A stretch of 46,767 nt of DNA from Chloroflexota bacterium (lineage in GTDB: Bacteria > Chloroflexota > UBA11872): contig JAJEGF010000041.1 of assembly GCA_022820025.1 (NCBI GenBank), positions 1-46,767 on the forward strand, given 5' to 3'. Of the stretch, positions 42,025-46,767 are shown in pieces; the stretch's first letter is position 1, and every line of letters starts with the position of its first letter. Made by a program: the position numbers and the translations under genes. The notes below the pieces were generated by a model. The model searched no databases. It had not been told where the DNA came from and saw only the letters and a list, made by a program, of their open reading frames with translations.

Positions 42025-43530
42025 ATGGTCCGCAATCTGACAAGACGGCGATTCCTGACGGCGACTTCGGCACTTGGAATCGGCGCCGCGGGTGCGGCCG
42101 CGCTGGCGGCGTGTGGCGAGACCGAGGCCGTCGAGACGAGCGACACGCAAGCAGTTCAACAGGAAGCTGCCAAGGAAGTGACCCAGGCAACCCCCGTCGC
42201 CGCTGAGAAGGTGGCGACGCAGGCGATGGCGGCGCCTCAGTCAGAGACCGTGGAGTTCGAGTTCATCAGCGACCACGTCTCGGGCGTGCGCGGAAAGTCC
42301 ACCACCTGGGCGCTCGCCAACTTCGCGCAGGCACGGCCCGATATCAGGATCAAGTTCACACCGCAGGAGGACCTGTTTTTCGAGACGTTCGCGATTCGCA
42401 TCGCGGCGGGCAGCGCCCCGGCTGCGGCGTTGTTGAGTTGGAACTTCTTCGGCGCCCATCAAGATTCGTTTCACCAGATCAACGACGTGCTGGACCGCCA
42501 CCCCACCTTCAATGGGGCCGACCTGATCTTCGAGCCGGACTCTTACACGATCAACTATGACCTTGACTACCCGTTCGTCGATTCGTTCCAGGGGCACGCG
42601 TTCGGGTTGCCGTACCAGGGCAACGTGAGCGGCCACTACTACAACATTGATCTGTATGACCAATACGGTGTTCCGGAGCCGTCGGCCGATTGGACGTACA
42701 GCAACGAGTGGCTCGAAGCGGCCAAGCAGTCCACCGACCCGGACAACGATATTTGGGGTACCCGTATCTCAGGTGGTGGCGACATCCACTTCTGGACGCC
42801 GATTGGCTGGGGCTTCGGTGGCAAGCAGTACATCTCGCCTGACGGCACGCACACCAGTCAATTTGACGATGGTGGCGATCAGGGCTTCAAGTTCGGGGTC
42901 GACCTCATTCACAAGCACAAGGTCTCGCCGCCGACCGAGGCGCAGCGCGAGTTGGCGGGTGAGTTTGGCGACCTCTTTACGGCCGGCAAGGTGGGGGCCG
43001 AGTTGCGCCGCGGCGACGCGAAGGGCTTCCTAATCGGGGGCATCAGCGACCGTTTCCGATGGTCGCTGGCGCCGCAGCCAAAGGGTGACGTGACTGGCAC
43101 GGTGGCCGTACACCGCACCAACCAGGGGCACTACGTGATCGACTCGGCGGCCCGCCAGGGCGTGGTTGAGCCGGTCGTGGACTTCCTGGTCTGGATGGCG
43201 GGCCCCGAGATGCAGGCGCGGGCGGCGACCGACCGTGGCTTCCTGCCCTGCCGGTGGGACGCGTTGGAGTCGCCGGAGAATTTGGCCGCGCCGCCGGAGC
43301 GGCAGGACCTGCTGGTCTCGTTCGTGCGCGGCGAGTTCCGGACCTGGCAGGGCTACCACCCCAACCAGATCGAGTGGTTGGCCTGGCGCGGGATTGCTCA
43401 CACGGCTATGACCGGCGACGCATCGGTGGAAGAGGCCATCGAGAACGCCGTAACCGAGGGTGACCGCATCCTGGCGCAGGACATCGACTTGCTGAACGAG
43501 CGCATCGAGCGCTGGGGGCGAACGGCCTAG
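42025..43530 (+). CDS. Solute-binding lipoprotein, second of the tandem pair
   Basis: The 501-residue paralogue of the preceding gene has the same Tat signal (LTRRRFLTATSALG), lipobox ALAACGET with Cys30, and most binding-domain residues identical by eye. The segment FGLPYQGNVSGHYYNIDLYD and the final LLNERIERWGRTA are shared almost exactly. The part after the Cys has diverged most: the Val/Glu repeats are replaced by a mixed Glu/Ala/Thr linker (AVETSDTQAVQQEAAKEV). GGGAGGGGAG precedes the ATG, and TATACT (41963-41968) is a likely -10 box. The copies probably bind related ligands. It is followed by a terminator and then the mini-lipoprotein array. Confidence 0.9.
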   Translation: MVRNLTRRRFLTATSALGIGAAGAAALAACGETEAVETSDTQAVQQEAAKEVTQATPVAAEKVATQAMAAPQSETVEFEFISDHVSGVRGKSTTWALANFAQARPDIRIKFTPQEDLFFETFAIRIAAGSAPAAALLSWNFFGAHQDSFHQINDVLDRHPTFNGADLIFEPDSYTINYDLDYPFVDSFQGHAFGLPYQGNVSGHYYNIDLYDQYGVPEPSADWTYSNEWLEAAKQSTDPDNDIWGTRISGGGDIHFWTPIGWGFGGKQYISPDGTHTSQFDDGGDQGFKFGVDLIHKHKVSPPTEAQRELAGEFGDLFTAGKVGAELRRGDAKGFLIGGISDRFRWSLAPQPKGDVTGTVAVHRTNQGHYVIDSAARQGVVEPVVDFLVWMAGPEMQARAATDRGFLPCRWDALESPENLAAPPERQDLLVSFVRGEFRTWQGYHPNQIEWLAWRGIAHTAMTGDASVEEAIENAVTEGDRILAQDIDLLNERIERWGRTA

Positions 43531-43567
43531 TCAGGCGGGTCGTCCAGCGCCAATACGGCGCACAGGT

Positions 43568-43600
43568 ATTCGAGCGCGGTCTGCCAGACCGCGCCCGAAT
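43568..43600 (+). terminator. Terminator after second tandem binding protein
   Basis: Arms 43568-43581 and 43587-43600 pair with one mismatch; the right arm is the same 14-mer as after the first copy. The hairpin ends 86 bases before the first mini-lipoprotein start, implying that the array has its own promoter. Confidence 0.75.
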
Positions 43601-43686
43601 GCTGTACCGTGACTAATGTCTCGCGGGGACCAGACGTGGCTTGGCATCGAGCCGGAGCAAGTAGCCGTGAGCTGCGGGTAGGATTG

Positions 43687-43926
43687 ATGCGTGTCAGCTG
43701 CTCCATCAGGCGCCTAGGCCTTACGGTGGCCGCGGGGGTGGTCGCTGCTGGGCTGATGGCCTGTGGTGGCGACTTCGAGTACAAGACGAGCGGCGATCGA
43801 ATCGACGGCGGGAACCGCGCCGGAATCGCCGACTGGGATGGCGCCTCGACAACCTCTCACGAAAACCTGATGAGCATCCAGGAGCAATACCAGGCCAAGG
43901 TGAAGGCCGAGAGTGGACAGAAGTAG
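43687..43926 (+). CDS. Mini-lipoprotein 1 of a five-gene paralogous array
   Basis: The 79-residue lipoprotein has a hydrophobic signal ending LMACGGD (Cys26). The mature 54 residues open with CGGDFEYKTSGDR, contain a variable Gly/Asn-rich middle, and end with an amphipathic helix, HENLMSIQEQYQAKVKAESG. The ATG at 43687 follows GGTAGGA; a longer frame from GTG 43609 is less likely. I recognise no known family. It is the first of five similar genes separated by 15 to 25 bases. The opening and closing motifs are conserved while the middle varies, which suggests a common partner or shared assembly with different specificities. Confidence 0.8.
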   Translation: MRVSCSIRRLGLTVAAGVVAAGLMACGGDFEYKTSGDRIDGGNRAGIADWDGASTTSHENLMSIQEQYQAKVKAESGQK

Positions 43927-43951
43927 GTCGGCTAAAGGGGGCCGATGGGTA

Positions 43952-44227
43952 ATGCACCAATCAGGCATGTGGCGCCGCATCTGGCGTTGGCTTCGCTGCG
44001 TTCCCCTTCTGGCTCTTATCGGCGCCGCGTTGCTGGCGGGCTGCGGCGGGGATTTCGAATTCAAGACCAGCGGCGACCGGACGAGCGAGGATAACGTTGG
44101 GCCCAGCGAGTTCAACAACCCGGATGCAGCTGGCCTGGGCGGAGCGTCCACGGCGTCGGACGAGAAAATGAAGAGCATCCAGGAGCAGTACCAGGCCAAG
44201 CTGAAGGCCGAGAGTGGGCAGCCGTAG
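43952..44227 (+). CDS. Mini-lipoprotein 2 of the array
   Basis: The 91-residue member has lipobox LLAGC (Cys31) and the mature opening CGGDFEFKTSGDR. The middle is the longest of the five (about 61 mature residues; it contains SEDNVGPSEFNNPDAAG). The tail is DEKMKSIQEQYQAKLKAESG; here the usual His before Glu is replaced by Asp. The signal is Trp/Arg-rich (WRRIWRWLR). ATG 43952 is the chosen start, and ATG 43967 is possible. It begins 25 bases after copy 1 and ends 17 bases before copy 3. Confidence 0.8.
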   Translation: MHQSGMWRRIWRWLRCVPLLALIGAALLAGCGGDFEFKTSGDRTSEDNVGPSEFNNPDAAGLGGASTASDEKMKSIQEQYQAKLKAESGQP

Positions 44228-44244
44228 GAGAAAGGGGTGCCATT

Positions 44245-44505
44245 GTGACGCTGCGCCAGTTGCAGACGTACTTCCGTCGCAAGCTTCGTAGGGTTGGGGC
44301 AATGCTTGCGGCGGCCATGATTGCCGTGCTCGCCGCGAGTTGTGGAGGTGATTTCGACTACAAGATCAGCGGTGAGCGCCCCGCGAACGAAACGCGCACG
44401 GGAACTGGCGACTTTGGAAGCATGTCCACGAGCTCTCACGAGGATGTGCTGAAGCTCCAGGAGCGATACCAGGCGAAGGTCGAAGCCGAGGCCGGCAAGA
44501 AATAG
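44245..44505 (+). CDS. Mini-lipoprotein 3 of the array
   Basis: The 86-residue member starts with GTG and has AAAGGGG upstream. The lipobox is LAASC (Cys33). The mature opening is CGGDFDYKISGER, the D/I variant, followed by a Thr/Gly-rich middle and the tail HEDVLKLQERYQAKVEAEAG ending in two lysines. Members 3 and 5 share the DFDYKISG form, and members 1, 2 and 4 share DFE(Y/F)KTSG, so two subtypes alternate along the array. Confidence 0.8.
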   Translation: MTLRQLQTYFRRKLRRVGAMLAAAMIAVLAASCGGDFDYKISGERPANETRTGTGDFGSMSTSSHEDVLKLQERYQAKVEAEAGKK

Positions 44506-44520
44506 TCCCGAGGAGATTTA

Positions 44521-44781
44521 GTGGACATGCGGGTACGTTGGATGGTCCGAGGCTCGCGAGTAGGCTCACTTCTGCGGACAGCCTTGGTCGCATTGGCGGC
44601 CGTGCTCCTCGCAGCTTGCGGTGGCGACTTTGAGTACAAGACCAGCGGCGACCGAATTCAGGGCGAGACTCGTGCCAACACCGGGCAATTCAGCGGAGCG
44701 TCAACCGCCTCGCACGAGAACCTGATGAGCATCCAGGAGCAATACAAGGCTAAGATTGAGGCGGAGGCCGGCAAGAAGTAA
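44521..44781 (+). CDS. Mini-lipoprotein 4 of the array
   Basis: The 86-residue member starts with GTG preceded by GAGGAG. The lipobox is LLAAC (Cys33), the opening is CGGDFEYKTSGDR as in copy 1, and the tail is HENLMSIQEQYKAKIEAEAG plus two lysines. Its mature part closely matches copy 1, differing mostly in the middle (IQGETRANTGQFSG), which suggests a duplication within the array. It lies 15 bases after copy 3. Confidence 0.8.
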   Translation: MDMRVRWMVRGSRVGSLLRTALVALAAVLLAACGGDFEYKTSGDRIQGETRANTGQFSGASTASHENLMSIQEQYKAKIEAEAGKK

Positions 44782-44802
44782 GGCGATAGGGGGCAGGCGG
44801 CC

Positions 44803-45060
44803 ATGGCTGGGAACGGAAAACCAAGCCGCACTGGTGTCCTGGTTGGTCGTATATCGCTTCTGGCCGTGCTGGTCGGCTCGCTCCTCGCGGGCTGCGGCGG
44901 TGACTTTGACTACAAGATCAGCGGTGACCGGGCAATCAATGAAGTCCGGGGCGCAAGGGCTGGCGGCGGTGGGAAGACCGCCACCCACGAAGACTTGATG
45001 AAACTCCAGGAGCAATATCAGGCCAAGATCGCTAACGAGGAGTCCGGCGCGAAGAAGTAA
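44803..45060 (+). CDS. Mini-lipoprotein 5 of the array
   Basis: The 85-residue final member starts with ATG, with a GGGGG-rich region upstream. The lipobox is LLAGC (Cys31), the opening is CGGDFDYKISGDR, the middle is a Gly-rich GARAGGGGKTAT, and the tail is HEDLMKLQEQYQAKIANEES ending in lysines. Unlike the others it has no Arg-rich n-region beyond a few basic residues. The sulfatase-superfamily gene starts 66 bases downstream on the same strand. Confidence 0.8.
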   Translation: MAGNGKPSRTGVLVGRISLLAVLVGSLLAGCGGDFDYKISGDRAINEVRGARAGGGGKTATHEDLMKLQEQYQAKIANEESGAKK

Positions 45061-45126
45061 GCGCTTGGTCTACATGCAGACCACCGTGCGCCGCGAGGCC
45101 ATGCGTGGCCAAAGGGAGAGGTCGCT

Positions 45127-46767
45127 ATGAACGTGATCACGATCATGAACGACACGTTTCGACGCGACCACGTCGGGGCCTACGGGCTGGAAGTGCCGTG
45201 GTCCAACCCGGGAACCGGCCACGGGCGCATTCACACGCCGAATCTGGATGATCTCGCCCGCCAGTCGGTGCGATTTGATCGGTTCTATGCCGGCTCCTAC
45301 CCAACGATCCCGACTCGCTATGACCTGTGGACCGGCAGATTTGGCTTTCCCACTCGACCCTGGCAGCCGCTGGAGCGAGAAGACCTGACGCTCGCCGAAA
45401 TCCTGAACTCGGCCGGCCACTCGACCATGTTGATTCACGATACGCCGGGACTTACGGCCGCCGGGTACAACTTTCAGCGAGGTTTCATGGGCTGGGAACG
45501 AGTGCGCGGCCAGCATGGCGATAGTTGGCGCACCGATCCCGGGCAACTCTGGCGACCGTGCGCTCCGCACAAGCACAAGAACCACCTCGGCGTGCGGGCC
45601 TACCTGCGAAATGTGCTGGACCGGCGTCACGAGGCCGAATGGATGGCCGGCAAGTCGATTCTGGAGTCCATGGACTGGCTGGAACGCAACGCGGCTCACC
45701 AGGACTTTTACCTCTACATCGACATGTGGGACCCGCACGAGCCGTTCGACGCGCCGCCGGCGGACCAGGCACGGTACGAATCGCCGGACTTTGATGGCGA
45801 CTGGCTGATTTACCCGGCCTATGGGCGTGGAACGTATATGACGGACGAAGAACGAGCGCACGTTCGCGCGTCCTACGCCGCGCTCTGCACCTACACCGAC
45901 CGCTGGCTCGGCCACCTGTTCGAGAAGCTGGATGCACTAGGCCTCTCCGACGACACGCTGGTGGTCTGGCTTACGGATCACGGACACGGGCTCGGCGATC
46001 ACGATCTGCAAGGTAAGCCGGGCAGCCAACTTGGACGACTCTATGACCAGAACGTGCGCTGCCCGATGTTCATCCGGCACCCGGGAGGCATTGGCGCCGG
46101 TTCGAGCCGCGGCGAGGTGTGTCAGCACGTGGACATCTTTGCGACGGTGCTCGACGCCTTCGGCATGGAACCGCCAAGCGGAATCGACGGCGAGTCACTG
46201 CTGCCGCTCATCACGGGCGAATCCGCCTGGTCTCGCGTTACGGCCTTCAGCGGACGGTTTCCGCCCGGATTACTGACCAGCGGCGTGATTGGCGGCGCCG
46301 ATCATGATGGCTTCGTGGGTCGGGAAGACCTGCCCGAACCGCTGACCGTTTCAAATGGGCAATGGCAACTGATCGCATCGCCGCGAGGCCACGTATCCGA
46401 GCTTTATGACCTGGAGAACGATCCGGACCAGCAGCGAAACGTCGTGGACGAGCATCCGGATGTGGCCAGCCAACTTCAGCATCAACTGCTCGACTTTCTG
46501 GAGGCGCACCACGCGCCGCCAGAACTTGCTCAGGCGTTCGAGGATCAGCCGACGGCGAATCCCACGACGTCGCCGCCGCTCATCGCCGGGCCGGATGCCG
46601 TGCTCTATGCCTTCACGGACGCGAACGGCAAGATGATCGCAGTTGAGAACGAAGCTCAAGCCATCGAATTCGCGCACGGCAGTCCAGGCGCAAGCGATGT
46701 GCGACGCGTGAGGCTTCGCGACCTACGCCCCGAAGGTCGCAACGCGCACGTCGGTGCTCATGGCCAG
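45127..46767 (+). CDS. Sulfatase / alkaline-phosphatase-superfamily hydrolase, partial
   Basis: The frame runs open to the window edge, giving 547 residues without a stop. It belongs to the sulfatase/phosphonate-hydrolase branch of the alkaline phosphatase superfamily. The metal-binding opening is VITIMNDTFRRDHVGAYG. The nucleophile segment is PTIPTRYDLWTGR, where Thr60 replaces the Cys or Ser that is converted to formylglycine in true sulfatases. The later metal motif is VVWLTDHGHGLGDHDL, and a C-terminal SELYDLENDPDQQRNVV is typical of bacterial sulfatases. With Thr as nucleophile it may be a phosphodiesterase or phosphatase rather than a sulfatase. There is no signal peptide. GGGAGAGG precedes the ATG. 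The C-terminus lies beyond the window. Confidence 0.87.
   Translation, partial: MNVITIMNDTFRRDHVGAYGLEVPWSNPGTGHGRIHTPNLDDLARQSVRFDRFYAGSYPTIPTRYDLWTGRFGFPTRPWQPLEREDLTLAEILNSAGHSTMLIHDTPGLTAAGYNFQRGFMGWERVRGQHGDSWRTDPGQLWRPCAPHKHKNHLGVRAYLRNVLDRRHEAEWMAGKSILESMDWLERNAAHQDFYLYIDMWDPHEPFDAPPADQARYESPDFDGDWLIYPAYGRGTYMTDEERAHVRASYAALCTYTDRWLGHLFEKLDALGLSDDTLVVWLTDHGHGLGDHDLQGKPGSQLGRLYDQNVRCPMFIRHPGGIGAGSSRGEVCQHVDIFATVLDAFGMEPPSGIDGESLLPLITGESAWSRVTAFSGRFPPGLLTSGVIGGADHDGFVGREDLPEPLTVSNGQWQLIASPRGHVSELYDLENDPDQQRNVVDEHPDVASQLQHQLLDFLEAHHAPPELAQAFEDQPTANPTTSPPLIAGPDAVLYAFTDANGKMIAVENEAQAIEFAHGSPGASDVRRVRLRDLRPEGRNAHVGAHGQ

Noticed and set aside
45070-45915. Minus-strand open frame of 281 codons
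   Set aside because: It is antisense to the sulfatase-superfamily gene, which has intact catalytic motifs.
1-46767. tRNA genes, CRISPR arrays, insertion sequences, attachment sites
   Set aside because: No T-loop/acceptor pairs, spaced repeats, transposase motifs or terminal inverted repeats were seen when reading both strands.

Overview
The window is high-GC bacterial chromosome with densely packed genes, many overlapping by a few bases. It suggests a Chloroflexota-like bacterium, possibly a marine or host-associated lineage. The basis is solute-binding lipoproteins with Tat signals and Val/Glu-rich linkers after the lipid-attached cysteine, solute-binding genes lacking nearby permeases, and a pup-dop-pafA locus. 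No rRNA or ribosomal protein gene is present to confirm this, so the assignment is an inference of moderate confidence. I found no tRNA, CRISPR array, insertion sequence or phage gene.

Layout. 0-2.6 kb: a CocE-type hydrolase and a DUF429 protein. 2.6-12.6 kb, minus strand: a Tat-exported amine oxidase, then (in transcription order) fabZ-like dehydratase, 2-hydroxyacid dehydrogenase, HAD phosphatase, UbiD, a helical unknown, UbiA, UbiX, a voltage-gated-type K+ channel, a TIM-barrel amidohydrolase and an SDR. The UbiD/UbiA/UbiX trio is what late menaquinone (futalosine-type) or ubiquinone-like synthesis uses. 12.7-13.4 kb: a MarR regulator with its own promoter, a perfect 12-bp palindrome at the likely transcription start and a terminator hairpin. 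13.5-18.8 kb, minus strand: an ornithine-cyclodeaminase homologue, dop, a previously uncalled 58-residue GTG-start pup-like gene ending in Gly-Gly-Gln, pafA, and a beta-propeller glycosidase-like gene. No proteasome or Mpa/ARC gene lies in the window.

18.9-22.1 kb: a 721-residue fusion of an ECF sigma factor, a hydrophobic segment, an Ala/Pro and Val/Glu linker and a von Willebrand A domain, then a DMT transporter. 22.2-27.6 kb: an ABC-2 exporter, a thioredoxin-reductase-like flavoprotein, a Gfo/Idh/MocA oxidoreductase and an AAC(3)-fold acetyltransferase. 27.6-33.1 kb: a tiny lipoprotein, an orphan sugar-type binding protein, a flavin halogenase-like enzyme with a C-terminal PqqD-like domain, and threonine aldolase. 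33.2-38.4 kb: a branched-chain-amino-acid-type ABC system, with the binding protein on the plus strand converging on livG-livF-livH-livM. 38.4-40.2 kb: an alpha/beta hydrolase and an aldo/keto reductase.

40.3-46.8 kb: two tandemly duplicated solute-binding proteins of identical length, each followed by a similar terminator. After them come five consecutive paralogous mini-lipoproteins and a sulfatase-superfamily enzyme that runs off the window end. Base composition changes along the window: the plus strand is C-rich over roughly the first 33 kb whichever strand carries the gene, near balance across the liv genes, and G-rich after about 38 kb.

The most novel items are the divergent Pup locus, the sigma-vWA fusion and the mini-lipoprotein quintet.
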